Assembly: GCA_947500545.1 (NCBI GenBank)
Contig: CANMSO010000001.1
Span: 496,001 to 560,000 of the forward strand
Length of the DNA: 64,000 nt
Direction of reading: 5' to 3'
From: an uncultured Aquimarina sp.
GTDB lineage: Bacteria; Bacteroidota; Bacteroidia; Flavobacteriales; Flavobacteriaceae
Below, one piece after another: positions 50,802-60,552 of the stretch (position 1 is its first letter; every line of letters begins with the position of its first letter). Below the pieces are notes generated by a model, which saw only the letters and a program-made list of their open reading frames with translations, made no database searches and was not told the DNA's origin. Position numbers and translations under genes: made by a program.

Positions 50802-51108
50802 TTTGACTTGATTTTACTTGCTAACAAAAATTCACGCAGGCATACAAGATATCATATCTATTCATGTTAGATAGATTGTAATACATTTTAGATATTTGAA
50901 TCACCTGCGCTTAAAGGAATTCTATAATGTTATCAATAATTCTATAAGAGATGTTGGTACAGCATTCAAGCTATATTTATACAAAGGTGATTTGGTTAAG
51001 TAGATATGTTAATTCTATTCTATACAAGAGAAAAGATTAATTGTTGATTGATTAACCTATACAAAATTTATATCTTCACGGTTTGGATTTTTTAAAGAAA
51101 TTTCAGCT
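50802..51108. other. Gene-free stretch, 307 bp
   Basis: It holds the promoter region of the GH31 gene. No gene, terminator hairpin or repeat was recognised. Confidence 0.4.
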
Positions 51109-53511
51109 ATGGGGCGTTCTGCAAGTTTAATTACCATATTTAGCATTTTATTCATTTTTACATCATGTGTAAATCAGTCTTTTTATAAAGAAAATAGAAG
51201 TATTATTATAAGTAATGATGCAGGGATTAAACTTAGATTAACACCTTATGGCGTAAAAATGATTAGAGCCCAGTATGCCATGCCTACTGATGATTTTTTC
51301 TCAGACGATCATTATGAAATGGTGGCTTCTCATGATTGGGAAGGAGAACTGATACTTGAAGAAAGTAAGGATAACTATCAGATTTCTATTGTAGGAGAAC
51401 CGTTATTAAAGTTATTTGTGGATAAAAATACACTCATGCTTGATTATCAATTCTCTGGCAATTCACTTTTAAAAGAACATGTGGGTTTTAATGCCACAGA
51501 TAATGATCTTAAAATATCATTAGTCAATGACCCATCAGAGCACTTTACAGGTTTGGGGCATAGCTATTTTGGCAGAGCAGAAAGTATAGATCTTAAAGGT
51601 AAGTTACATGGCAGAAACTATGGAAGCCATCATCAAGAACAAGCTCCTTTGATTGTACCGTTCTATTTATCCAGTAAGGGTTACGGAGTTTTTTTAAATA
51701 GTACTTTTGAGAATTATTTCAGTTTTGGAAAAGACAAAAAATACGAGTTTGGTGTTAATACATCCGGCTTTAAAGGGCAAATGGATTATTTCTTTATTCT
51801 TGGTCCATCAATGAAAGATGTGCTAAAACAGTATGTGTTATTGACGGGAAAGCCTCGATTACCTCAAAAATCTATCTTTGGGCTTCAACTTTCAGATAAA
51901 GGACATGACCATAATTCTCCTACACCATCAGATGAGCAATGGTGGAGAAACAAAATCAAAGCACACAAAGACGCTGGATATTCATTAGATCATGTTGTCA
52001 ATGATAATAGATGGAGGGCAGGTGGAGGTAAGCGATGTGAATCATTTATTGAATGGGATAATGGTAGATATCCTGATCCTAGAGCTTATAAAAAATGGTT
52101 GGATGAACAAGGATTAACAATGACTATTGACTTTAATCGATGCATAGGGCAATTCAGTGAGGGTTGGAAACCAGAGTTTAATATACCAGTCACAGATAAC
52201 ATAAATTTCAAGGAAAGTGCACCAGATCTTACTAATCCTGAATTTAGAAAATGGTTTTGGGATATTTTCTATCAAAAATCATTGGATTCAAAATTAGAAT
52301 ACCCTGGTGATGGACTTTGGATAGATGAGTTTGATGAAATGGGTAATGCCCCTAAAGATATGATTCTTGCCAATGGTAGAAGTTCTGCAGAGATGAGGAA
52401 CTATTGGTTCTTTTTGATTGCCAAAGCTTTGGTACAAGAAGGATGGGATCAACACATAGGAGAGGATAAGAGACCTTATGTTTGGGTAAGAGGTATGACA
52501 GCAGGAGCACAGCGATATGCCACATTATGGAGCGGAGATATAATTCCTAATCATGCTGATATGAAACGACAGATTCGCGGTATGCAACTGGCTGGTTTAT
52601 CAGGTTTCCCCTTTTGGGGGCATGATGCCGGTGGGTTTTATGACTGGGAAAAGAATATTGGCCCAGATGAACAGCTTTACCAACAATGGGCTTTGGCAAT
52701 GGGGGTCTTTTCTCCTATTTGGAAACCTCATGGAATGGGACCATCTCGATGGCCGCTAGATCGATCAGGTCCATCACAGCAGGTTGCAAAAAAATATAGT
52801 GATATTAGATACTCATTAATGCCATATACCTACACTTATGCTTATTATGCTTCAGAGGATGGGTTACCCCTGGTTAGAGCAATGATTCTTGATCATGGAG
52901 CTAGTGAAAAAGCCTGGGAATATGATCTTCAATACCTATGGGGAGAACATATGCTTATAGCACCTAGTAGTTCTAAAGATGATTTGGTTGAGCTTTGGTT
53001 ACCAGAGGGTGGTTGGTATGACTTCTGGAGCGAGAAATTTTATTCAGAGGAAATAGAATTTTCGTACTATCCAATCAATAATGAATATCCAATTTATGTC
53101 AAATCAGGTGCCATTATACCAATGAATCAACCAGCTGCTAACATGGCTAGTATAAATGAAAATGAGCTAACAATACATGTGTATACAGGTGCAAATGGAG
53201 AATTTACACTCTATGAAGATGATGGCATAAGTGAAAAATATCGAACAAAGAACGAACAACGTAAGACAGTACTGACTTATGATGATACTTATAAAAAATT
53301 AGTAATAGCAACGTCTACAGGAGGATTTGAAGGAGCTGGTTTATCTAGAGCATATACACTTGTATTTCATGGTATAACAGAAACCATGAAGCTTAAAATC
53401 AATAATAAGGTATCCAATAATATCGATTTTCAAGAGGCAACGAATACCTTGTCTACAAATTTGGGTGAGTTTTCTGTTGATGAAAGGGTAGTCGTGGAAC
53501 TTCATAAATAA
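51109..53511 (+). CDS. Glycoside hydrolase family 31 lipoprotein
   Basis: An 800-residue lipoprotein (lipobox Cys20 in FIFTSCVNQ) with the GH31 layout: N-terminal beta-sandwich (about 30-250), (beta/alpha)8 barrel with nucleophile Asp406 (GLWIDEFDEMGN) and acid/base Asp477 (LWSGDIIPNHAD), and C-terminal beta domains. The family includes alpha-glucosidases and alpha-xylosidases; the non-standard WIDEFDE (usually WIDMNE) leaves specificity open. It sits alone, without SusC/SusD or other carbohydrate genes, so it is not a polysaccharide utilisation locus. Confidence 0.92.
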   Translation: MGRSASLITIFSILFIFTSCVNQSFYKENRSIIISNDAGIKLRLTPYGVKMIRAQYAMPTDDFFSDDHYEMVASHDWEGELILEESKDNYQISIVGEPLLKLFVDKNTLMLDYQFSGNSLLKEHVGFNATDNDLKISLVNDPSEHFTGLGHSYFGRAESIDLKGKLHGRNYGSHHQEQAPLIVPFYLSSKGYGVFLNSTFENYFSFGKDKKYEFGVNTSGFKGQMDYFFILGPSMKDVLKQYVLLTGKPRLPQKSIFGLQLSDKGHDHNSPTPSDEQWWRNKIKAHKDAGYSLDHVVNDNRWRAGGGKRCESFIEWDNGRYPDPRAYKKWLDEQGLTMTIDFNRCIGQFSEGWKPEFNIPVTDNINFKESAPDLTNPEFRKWFWDIFYQKSLDSKLEYPGDGLWIDEFDEMGNAPKDMILANGRSSAEMRNYWFFLIAKALVQEGWDQHIGEDKRPYVWVRGMTAGAQRYATLWSGDIIPNHADMKRQIRGMQLAGLSGFPFWGHDAGGFYDWEKNIGPDEQLYQQWALAMGVFSPIWKPHGMGPSRWPLDRSGPSQQVAKKYSDIRYSLMPYTYTYAYYASEDGLPLVRAMILDHGASEKAWEYDLQYLWGEHMLIAPSSSKDDLVELWLPEGGWYDFWSEKFYSEEIEFSYYPINNEYPIYVKSGAIIPMNQPAANMASINENELTIHVYTGANGEFTLYEDDGISEKYRTKNEQRKTVLTYDDTYKKLVIATSTGGFEGAGLSRAYTLVFHGITETMKLKINNKVSNNIDFQEATNTLSTNLGEFSVDERVVVELHK

Positions 53512-53632
53512 ATTTATAAAACTCAACTTGTTTCCGTTTCTACTAGTAATAAGAAATATTGTTTTTAAAAGGAAAGTAATCTATGATCTAGAATAAAAAG
53601 ATACATTTATGGTGTGATTTATTTCTATATTA

Positions 53633-54193
53633 ATGGATGCTATTCAAACGTTGAAAAATATTTTAGAAAAAGAAATGATACCTTCAACAAAAGAGGTATT
53701 TAAGCGAGGTGAGTTTTTAAAATTACCAGAAACCATTAACCATAACCTATATTTTGTGTTAAGTGGTAGTTTGCGAGTATATTTCATAGATGATTGTGAG
53801 GAACATATTTTATATTTTGGGTATAAAAAATCATTAGTAACGGCTATAGATTCCTTCTTTTCAAAGAAAAAGTCATCTTTATATGTTCAAGCTTTAAAGA
53901 AAACAGAGGTTTTAAAAATTTCGAAACAAAACTTGATGTCATTTCTAAAAAGCAACCCTAGATATTTTGACCTATACTTTCATATCATGGAAGAGCTTAT
54001 ACAACTAAGAATAGAGAAGGAGAAAATTCTTTTGATATCTTCACCAATAAATCGTTATAAGCGATTATTACATCAAATGCCAGAGTTGTTTCAAGAAATA
54101 CCGAATAAATATATTGCCTCTTACCTTAGAATGTCCCCTGAAACATTTTCAAGGATTAAAAACCTTGACCTCAATCAAGATTTACTAATCTGA
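53633..54193 (+). CDS. Crp/Fnr-family transcription regulator
   Basis: A 186-residue regulator with an N-terminal cyclic-nucleotide-binding-like fold (FKRGEFLKLPETINHNLYFVLSGSLRVYFIDDCEEHILYFGYKKSLVTAIDSFFS) and a short C-terminal HTH (PNKYIASYLRMSPETFSRIKNL). As in many Bacteroidota relatives, the cAMP-binding residues are not preserved, so the ligand is unknown. The GNAT gene follows 34 bases on. Confidence 0.9.
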   Translation: MDAIQTLKNILEKEMIPSTKEVFKRGEFLKLPETINHNLYFVLSGSLRVYFIDDCEEHILYFGYKKSLVTAIDSFFSKKKSSLYVQALKKTEVLKISKQNLMSFLKSNPRYFDLYFHIMEELIQLRIEKEKILLISSPINRYKRLLHQMPELFQEIPNKYIASYLRMSPETFSRIKNLDLNQDLLI

Positions 54194-54227
54194 TTATTCC
54201 GTACTTTATTATTTTAAACGTTATAGA

Positions 54228-54761
54228 ATGAAAGATTATAATATTGAGTTATTAACACCAGCGCATAGTTCCACATTTTTTCAGCTAATAGACACTAATA
54301 GAAGCCGTTTGGAAGATTTTTTTGCGGGGACAGTCAAGTACACTACTAATTTGCAGGATACCATCAAATATTGTCAGCAAATTGAAAAAAGAATTCAGGA
54401 AAGAACATATTTTCCATATTTAATCATTGAAAAAAACACAAAAAAGATTGTAGGTTTTATTGATGTTAAAAATATTGACTGGACTATTCCAAAAGCCGAA
54501 TTAGGTGCTTTTATAGATAGTGATTTTGAGGGTTTTGGTATCATAACAAAAAGTGCCGAATTAGTAATTGACAGGATTGTAAAAACACACAAATTCAAGA
54601 AGTTATATTGTAGGGTTTCAGAAAAAAATAAAAGAAGTATTAATGTTGTATTAAGATGTGGTTTCGAACTAGAAGGCACGATACGATGTGATTATAAAAC
54701 TACCAAAGGAGAGTTGGTTGATCTAAATTATTATGGGAGATTATTCAATACACCAATTTAA
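54228..54761 (+). CDS. GNAT-family acetyltransferase (RimJ/RimL-like)
   Basis: A 177-residue enzyme with the RimJ/RimL arrangement: PYLIIEKNTKKIVGFIDVKNIDW, ELGAFIDSDFEGFGIITKSAELVIDRIVKTHKFKKLYCRVSEKNKRSINVVLRCGFELEGTIRCDY. The acetyl-CoA loop is degenerate (SDFEGFGI) but in place. Probably acetylates a protein N-terminus or small amine. Likely cotranscribed with the Crp-like regulator. Confidence 0.88.
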   Translation: MKDYNIELLTPAHSSTFFQLIDTNRSRLEDFFAGTVKYTTNLQDTIKYCQQIEKRIQERTYFPYLIIEKNTKKIVGFIDVKNIDWTIPKAELGAFIDSDFEGFGIITKSAELVIDRIVKTHKFKKLYCRVSEKNKRSINVVLRCGFELEGTIRCDYKTTKGELVDLNYYGRLFNTPI

Positions 54762-54944
54762 ATTCACTCTTCAATAAATTCTTTTCTGTCATTGGTGAAT
54801 GACTATGGAATGAAATACATAAGGTATTTTATTTATCTAAAAACTTTGATAAAGACCTTAAAGTTTACTAAAATCTGTAATTTTTCATAGGCATTGTCGT
54901 AACTTATGTTCAATCAGTGAAGTTATTATTAGTATTCTTGAGTA

Positions 54945-55634
54945 GTGAGCAGAATTATCATCACCATATTATGTTTTGTTTATATGACTGGTTTTAGTCA
55001 AAGGGAGTATACTGCCAAAAGAAAACAAATGGTAAATACACAATTAAAAGCCCGGGACATAAAAGATCCAGCAACACTTTATGCGATGTCTAATGTGCCA
55101 AGACATCTATTTGTTCCACAAAAACTACAATCACAAGCATATTTAGATGGGCCATTACCCATTGGTATGGGGCAAACTATTTCGCAGCCATACATTGTAG
55201 CTTTTATGACCCAGGAGTTAAGAGTAAAATCTAAAGATAAAGTATTAGAGATAGGAACAGGTTCGGGGTATCAGGCAGCAGTACTGGCAAAGATTGTAGA
55301 TTCTGTATATACTATTGAAATTGTCAAGGATTTGGCGTTGACTGCCCAGGATCGATTGAAGGAGTTAGGCTATACCAATGTTAATGTAAAGTGGGGTGAT
55401 GGTTATCATGGTTGGCCCATGAAAGCACCTTTTGATGCAATTATAGTAACCGCAGGAGCAGATTCTATTCCTCAACCGTTAATTGATCAGCTGAAAGTAG
55501 GAGGGCGAATGATTATCCCGGTTGGCCCTAATAATTCAGTTCGACGATTGGTTTTAATCAAAAAAATGGAAAACAAAATTATAACCAAAAAACTAATACC
55601 TGTGCGCTTTGTTCCTTTCACAAGAAAACATTAG
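54945..55634 (+). CDS. pcm: Protein-L-isoaspartate O-methyltransferase with signal peptide
   Basis: A 229-residue enzyme with the Pcm pattern: LKARDIKDPATLYAMSNVPRHLFVPQ, the GQTISQPYIVAFMT substrate loop, motif I VLEIGTGSGYQAAVLA, and the ending GGRMIIPVGPNN. It transfers a methyl group to isoaspartyl residues in damaged proteins. The start is GTG (a TGA lies two codons upstream), which gives a signal peptide MSRIIITILCFVYMTGFSQ; the enzyme would be exported, unlike E. coli Pcm. How it would get S-adenosylmethionine there is unexplained. Confidence 0.9.
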   Translation: MSRIIITILCFVYMTGFSQREYTAKRKQMVNTQLKARDIKDPATLYAMSNVPRHLFVPQKLQSQAYLDGPLPIGMGQTISQPYIVAFMTQELRVKSKDKVLEIGTGSGYQAAVLAKIVDSVYTIEIVKDLALTAQDRLKELGYTNVNVKWGDGYHGWPMKAPFDAIIVTAGADSIPQPLIDQLKVGGRMIIPVGPNNSVRRLVLIKKMENKIITKKLIPVRFVPFTRKH

Positions 55635-55730
55635 AATTTCCAACATAAAATGAAAAAAGTAGACAAAAAATTAATGAAAACCCTCTAAGTTATATGTTAT
55701 TATTACAATTAAAGATCTCTCTATATAGTA

Positions 55731-57032
55731 ATGGCTAGAGCTAATTCTATAGGGTTTTTTACAGCAACGACTATAGTTGTTGCCAATATGATAGGGGCTG
55801 GTATCTTTACGAGTTTAGGGTTTCAGTTGGTAGATACTGTAAATACCTGGTCCATCCTTATTTTGTGGTGTCTGGGCGCATTGATGGCGCTATGTGGTGC
55901 TTTGAGCTATGCAGAACTCGGAACCTACTGGGTACGCTCGGGAGGGGAATATCATTTTCTTTCTAAAGCATTTCACCCTGTATTAGGATATTTATCGGGA
56001 TGGGTTTCTCTTACTATTGGATTTTCTGCTCCTGTAGCATTATCAGCAATGGCATTAGGGAAGTATGTGGCTCCCTATCTGGGTGTTCCTGACATGGTTT
56101 TGGCCATTGGTACTATTTTGGTTATCAGTTTTTTTCATTCACTCAGTATAAAAAGAAGTAGTATACTACAAAATATCACCACCATACTCAAGGTTTTAAT
56201 AATTTTGGTATTAATCTACTTCGGATTTGCAAAAACTCCCACAGCATCTGCATATCTATGGGACCAAAGCTGGAAAGATGAATTAATTCTACCTGCTTTT
56301 GCAGTATCATTTGTTTATGTGACCTTTTCATATTCTGGATGGAATGCCGCGGCTTATATTGTAGACGAAATCCGAGATAGCCGTAAAAATTTACCCAAAG
56401 CACTGTTATTGGGTACTATAGTGGTTAGCATATTGTATTTATTATTAAACTTTGTCTTTTTAAGACAGAACCCACTAGACGCTATCAGCGGACAATTAGA
56501 AATAGGACAGATTACCGCTATTTCACTTTTCGGAGAAGAAGGAGGAGCATTACTTAGTTTTGGTATAGCCTTAATGCTTTTATCATGTATAAGTGCTATG
56601 GTATGGGTTGGCCCTAGAGTAACTCAAGTTTTGGCAGAAGATCACAGGCTTTGGAGTTGGTTTTCTATGAAAACAAAAAAACAGGTTCCTATTCGTGCGA
56701 TTTGGCTTCAAACTGCAATAACACTCATATTATTACTAACCGGAACTTTTGAGCAAGTATTGATCTATAGTGGTTTCGTATTACAATTATTTGCCGCCTT
56801 AACAGTCGCAGGGGTATTTGTAGTCAGGAAAAGGGATCGTAGTAAAAAAGGTTTTAAAAGCCCTCTTTTTCCAATTCCACAAATCATTTTTTTGATACTT
56901 AGTATTTGGGTACTAGTTTACTTGGTTGTGGCCAAACCTCTAGAAACTGGGTTGGGGCTTCTTAATCTGATTTTAGGTTTCTTAATCTATACATATGATG
57001 GTTTCTATAGTAAAAGGCAGGCCAAATTATGA
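55731..57032 (+). CDS. APC-family amino acid permease
   Basis: A 433-residue protein with 12 membrane helices and the APC helix 1 loop ANMIGAGIFTSLGFQ and helix 6 FAVSFVYVTFSYSGWNAAAYIVDEIRDSRKNLPKAL. It should import amino acids with protons or exchange them. Alone, with unrelated neighbours. Substrate not evident. Confidence 0.92.
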   Translation: MARANSIGFFTATTIVVANMIGAGIFTSLGFQLVDTVNTWSILILWCLGALMALCGALSYAELGTYWVRSGGEYHFLSKAFHPVLGYLSGWVSLTIGFSAPVALSAMALGKYVAPYLGVPDMVLAIGTILVISFFHSLSIKRSSILQNITTILKVLIILVLIYFGFAKTPTASAYLWDQSWKDELILPAFAVSFVYVTFSYSGWNAAAYIVDEIRDSRKNLPKALLLGTIVVSILYLLLNFVFLRQNPLDAISGQLEIGQITAISLFGEEGGALLSFGIALMLLSCISAMVWVGPRVTQVLAEDHRLWSWFSMKTKKQVPIRAIWLQTAITLILLLTGTFEQVLIYSGFVLQLFAALTVAGVFVVRKRDRSKKGFKSPLFPIPQIIFLILSIWVLVYLVVAKPLETGLGLLNLILGFLIYTYDGFYSKRQAKL

Positions 57033-57154
57033 GATTGCTTCCTTGTTGGTCCATGTTGTTTTCAATACCCTGTCATTGTGTATAAATATAGAATTTCTGA
57101 GTAAATAAAAAAAACTACTTTTGATAGATAAAACACACAAACATTAATTTTAGT

Positions 57155-58705
57155 ATGCGTTCAAGAATTGTAAAACTAACCTACGTTTTTATATTTATTG
57201 TTATATCGTGTCAAAAAGACGACATAGTTCCAGAAATCACAGATTCACTAATAGATGGAGTACTAATTCAGGATAGGGTTACCTTGGATCCATTAGGGTA
57301 TGCACCCTTATCAGCAATGATTTCTTTGGAAACCAATGAAGTAGTTAGCGTGGATATGCTGGTAGTAGGAAAAAACGGAAAAGATTCCGATGTTTTCCAA
57401 AGTTTTCCTGAAATGGGAGCAACATTAGAAATACCGGTTCATGGGCTCTATGCGGATTTTGAAAATACTGTGAGACTTACTTTTTTTAATGCTAATGGAA
57501 CCGATTTGGGTTTTAAAACGTATAAAATAAAGACAGCCCCCCTTATTTCGGATATGCCGCAAATTGTTATTGATAAGGCAGAGCAAGACCAAATGGCCAA
57601 AGGAATGACTTTGGTAAATTACTACGGTTATGATAAGAACAAGAATCCGTTTAGGCCATTTATGTTTGATGCTTTTGGAGATATCCGCTGGTATTTAAAC
57701 TTTATAAATCACCCACGTTTAAAAAATCTTCACTTTGATTGTGGCCCGCAACGCTTGGCTAATGGTAACTTCTATTTTGGTAGTAGAGAGCCAGATGCAA
57801 TATACGAAGTAGATCATTTTGGAAATGTTTTGAATACTTGGGAGATGCCAGGATACGGGTTTCATCATGAAGCATTCGAAAAACCGAATGGTAATTTTTT
57901 GGTGTCTGTTGATAAAAATGATGCTAGTACTATTGAAGATTACATAATCGAAATCGATAGGAATAGTAAACAAGTTATACGAGAGTGGGATTTGAACATG
58001 TCTTTGGATAATAAACGAACCACCTTAACTGATAATGCTATAGATTGGATTCATGTAAATGGTGTTAGTTATGATGAAAGTGATGACTCCATCATCATTT
58101 CTGGACGAACGCAAGGTGTTATAAAACTAACAGCAAATAATGAAGTGATCTGGATTATGGGGTCACATAAGGATTGGGGTGTTGCAGGTAATGGAGAGGA
58201 TCTAAACCAGTTTTTGTTACAACCATTAGATGCAGCAAGAACTCCTATTACCAATCAAGCGGTTTTAGATGGTGATGAGAATCATCTTGATTTTGAATGG
58301 AACTGTTACCAGCATGCAACAAAAGTGTTACCCAACGGAAACATTATCCTTTTTGATAACGGTCATAACCGAAATTTCATGGGAGCGGGCTCTTATAGCC
58401 GTGCAGTAGAATATAAAGTAGATAAAGAAAATGGTACTATTCAGCAAGTATGGCAATACGGTAAAGAGCGTGGTAATGAAACTTATTCTAGAATAGTCTC
58501 AGATGTGGATTATTTGGAAGTTGAAAACCATATGCTCTTTTCTCCTGGTGCTATTATTAGTGGAGAACGACCAGTAGGTAAATCTATTGAAGTGGACATG
58601 GCGAGTAATACTGTTATTTTTGAAGCTACGATTATTCCTCCTAAAGCGTTTGCTGATAAGATTACTTTTCACAGGACAGAAAGATTGTCTCTTTATCCCA
58701 ATTAA
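57155..58705 (+). CDS. Arylsulfotransferase (ASST)-like lipoprotein
   Basis: A 516-residue lipoprotein (lipobox in IFIVISCQKDD). The propeller part carries ASST-family wording: RLANGNFYFGSREPDAIYEVDHFGNVLNTW, YGFHHEAFEKPNGNFLVSVDK, DWIHVNGVSYDESDDSIIISGRTQGVIKL, CYQHATKVLPNGNIILFDNGHNR. The catalytic His of PLP-independent aryl sulfotransferases is among the repeated histidines (HHE or QH), but which one is not certain. It would move sulfate between phenolic compounds outside the cytoplasm; donor and acceptor unknown. Confidence 0.87.
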   Translation: MRSRIVKLTYVFIFIVISCQKDDIVPEITDSLIDGVLIQDRVTLDPLGYAPLSAMISLETNEVVSVDMLVVGKNGKDSDVFQSFPEMGATLEIPVHGLYADFENTVRLTFFNANGTDLGFKTYKIKTAPLISDMPQIVIDKAEQDQMAKGMTLVNYYGYDKNKNPFRPFMFDAFGDIRWYLNFINHPRLKNLHFDCGPQRLANGNFYFGSREPDAIYEVDHFGNVLNTWEMPGYGFHHEAFEKPNGNFLVSVDKNDASTIEDYIIEIDRNSKQVIREWDLNMSLDNKRTTLTDNAIDWIHVNGVSYDESDDSIIISGRTQGVIKLTANNEVIWIMGSHKDWGVAGNGEDLNQFLLQPLDAARTPITNQAVLDGDENHLDFEWNCYQHATKVLPNGNIILFDNGHNRNFMGAGSYSRAVEYKVDKENGTIQQVWQYGKERGNETYSRIVSDVDYLEVENHMLFSPGAIISGERPVGKSIEVDMASNTVIFEATIIPPKAFADKITFHRTERLSLYPN

Positions 58706-58967
58706 GGTTGTTTTTTGGCATTTAGTTCAAAGTAATCTTATTTGAACGTAATATCTGTCTGTAAACAATAACTAATATACCAACTTCCTACAAATATGTA
58801 AAGTGCATTATTTTATGCCTTAATGATGTGTTACTATGAGAAATCGAGCCTGAGAAGTTGATGATTTCCAAAATATAGACAACCAATAATGAGTACTGTG
58901 CGTGGAATAAGATTGGAGCATCAGACACTAAATTTATTAATAAATTGAAAATAAGTCAATTAATATG
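58706..58967. other. Gene-free stretch before the cold-shock gene
   Basis: The gap from the arylsulfotransferase stop to the cold-shock gene is 317 bp; apart from the promoter at 58968-58997 nothing was recognised in it. Confidence 0.4.
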
Positions 58968-58997
58968 TTGTAAATCCAAAAAAGCGCACCACCTTTG
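58968..58997 (+). promoter_or_regulatory. Promoter of the cold-shock gene
   Basis: TTG (58968-58970), 19 bases, CACCTTTG (58990-58997): the Flavobacteria pattern TTG-N19-TAnnTTTG with one mismatch. It leaves a leader of about 20 bases before the ATG at 59023, so no long regulatory 5' UTR as in E. coli cspA. Confidence 0.6.
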
Positions 58998-59022
58998 CAG
59001 AAATAATTTTAATTACATTACA

Positions 59023-59214
59023 ATGAATAAAGGAACAGTAAAATTCTTCAATGACGCTAAAGGTTTTGGATTTATCACTGAAGAAGGTGCTAACAAAGAT
59101 CACTTTGTACACATTTCTGGATTAGTAGACGAAGTTCGTGAAGGCGATGAAGTTGAATTTGATCTACAAGAAGGTAACAAAGGATTAAACGCAGTGAACG
59201 TAAAAGTTATCTAA
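59023..59214 (+). CDS. Cold-shock protein (CspA family)
   Basis: A 63-residue RNA-binding protein with both RNP motifs, KGFGFITEE and DHFVHISGL, in one OB-fold (MNKGTVKFFNDAKGFGFITE...). The frame is open further upstream to 58945, but that part overlaps the promoter, and the family always starts with M(N/A)KGTVKFFN. A terminator follows at once. Confidence 0.97.
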   Translation: MNKGTVKFFNDAKGFGFITEEGANKDHFVHISGLVDEVREGDEVEFDLQEGNKGLNAVNVKVI

Positions 59215-59239
59215 TACATATACTTTCAAGTTTAACAAA

Positions 59240-59268
59240 AAAGCTCATCACTTGTGATGAGCTTTTTT
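59240..59268 (+). terminator. Rho-independent terminator of the cold-shock gene
   Basis: AAAGCTCATCA (59240-59250), loop CTTG, TGATGAGCTTT (59255-59265), then T's. Confidence 0.92.
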
Positions 59269-59425
59269 TGTTGTCTTTTTTTAATATACTCCGGGATGTT
59301 TTCTAGAGATTCCTTTGTTCAAATATAGTACTTGAAATATAATTTACTCTGACAGAATTATCATTTCGACAGTTTTTATAATTACTAAGTCATTACTTCG
59401 TACTGTAATTCTAAAAATTTGTGTC

Positions 59426-60544
59426 ATGCTTAAAAAATATCCCATCCTTAAATGGATACTTATAGTCTTCGCCAGTTTAATTATGTTGCTTTTTGCTTTT
59501 GGATGGTGGTTTATGAGTTTATTGCCATCAGAAGAAATACATGCTAATATAACAATTACACAACCATCGGATTTACCATATTTGTCTCAAGATATCAAAC
59601 CTTTGCGAGGAAAAATTTTAGCAGTAGTTACAAGTACCAATACAATGGGAAACACTGATAAAAGTACAGGTTATGAATTAACTGAATTATCCCGAGCGTA
59701 TTATGTTTTTATGGCTAATGGTTTTGAAGTGGATATTGCGAGCCCCCAAGGAGGTGAACCTCCTGTCGTAATTGATGATGAAGACATGGGGAGATTTGAC
59801 TATGCTTTCTTAAATGACAGTATTGCACAGTACAAAGTGAAACACACCATTCCTATACAGGATATTAATCCTGCAGAATACGAGGGAGTGTTTTTTGCCG
59901 GGGGAAAAGGAGCCATGTTTGATTTTCCAAAAAACAAGTCTATTCAATATATCGTACGAGACTTATATCAATCTAATAAGGTTATTGGTGCTGTATGTCA
60001 CGGACCAGCAGCTTTGGTAAATGTTACTCTTGATAATGGACGTTCATTACTTGAAAACAAAACGGTGAGTGGTTTTACTAACAAAGAAGAATTATTACTC
60101 ATTCCGGAAGCTGAAACCATATTCCCTTTTCTACTACAAAATAAACTGATAGCTCAAGGCGCACGTTTTGATGAAGGAGCAATGTATTTAGAGCATATTA
60201 GCCACGATAAAAAATTAGTAACAGGCCAAAATCCATGGTCTACATGGATATTAGCCGAAACGATGATTGAAGAAATAGGGTTTACACCAAAATATAGAGA
60301 AATCACCGCAGAAGAAAATGCCGTTAAGGTTCTAAAAATGTATGAAGAACAAGGATCTCAGCAAGCCAAAGAGTTAATTAAACAAATGATTTCTGTAGAA
60401 AACAAACCGCTGTTAAGAATACTTATTGCAAAGCATAGTATCATAGCCGCTATGCAAGGTAAACTTGGACGTTTTTTTAACCTTATTAGCTTGACATCCT
60501 ATGCAAAAAGTATATCGAAGAAAAATAGAAACCCACGGAATTAA
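59426..60544 (+). CDS. DJ-1/PfpI-family protein with membrane anchor and C-terminal extension
   Basis: A 372-residue protein. One N-terminal membrane helix (WILIVFASLIMLLFAFGWWFM) anchors a DJ-1/PfpI domain (about 50-285): nucleophile elbow VIGAVCHGPAALVNV with the catalytic Cys, preceding Glu region EYEGVFFAGGKGAMFDF, and PQGGEPPVVIDDED. The Hsp31 branch is closest. About 80 more residues follow the domain and are not recognised. Eight bases separate it from the AraC-type regulator gene. Substrate unknown; glyoxalase or amidase activity is typical of the family. Confidence 0.88.
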   Translation: MLKKYPILKWILIVFASLIMLLFAFGWWFMSLLPSEEIHANITITQPSDLPYLSQDIKPLRGKILAVVTSTNTMGNTDKSTGYELTELSRAYYVFMANGFEVDIASPQGGEPPVVIDDEDMGRFDYAFLNDSIAQYKVKHTIPIQDINPAEYEGVFFAGGKGAMFDFPKNKSIQYIVRDLYQSNKVIGAVCHGPAALVNVTLDNGRSLLENKTVSGFTNKEELLLIPEAETIFPFLLQNKLIAQGARFDEGAMYLEHISHDKKLVTGQNPWSTWILAETMIEEIGFTPKYREITAEENAVKVLKMYEEQGSQQAKELIKQMISVENKPLLRILIAKHSIIAAMQGKLGRFFNLISLTSYAKSISKKNRNPRN

Positions 60545-60552
60545 AAGGAATT

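Noticed and set aside
51109..53511. Polysaccharide utilisation locus around the GH31 gene
   Set aside because: No SusC, SusD, other glycosidase or hybrid sensor gene lies nearby.
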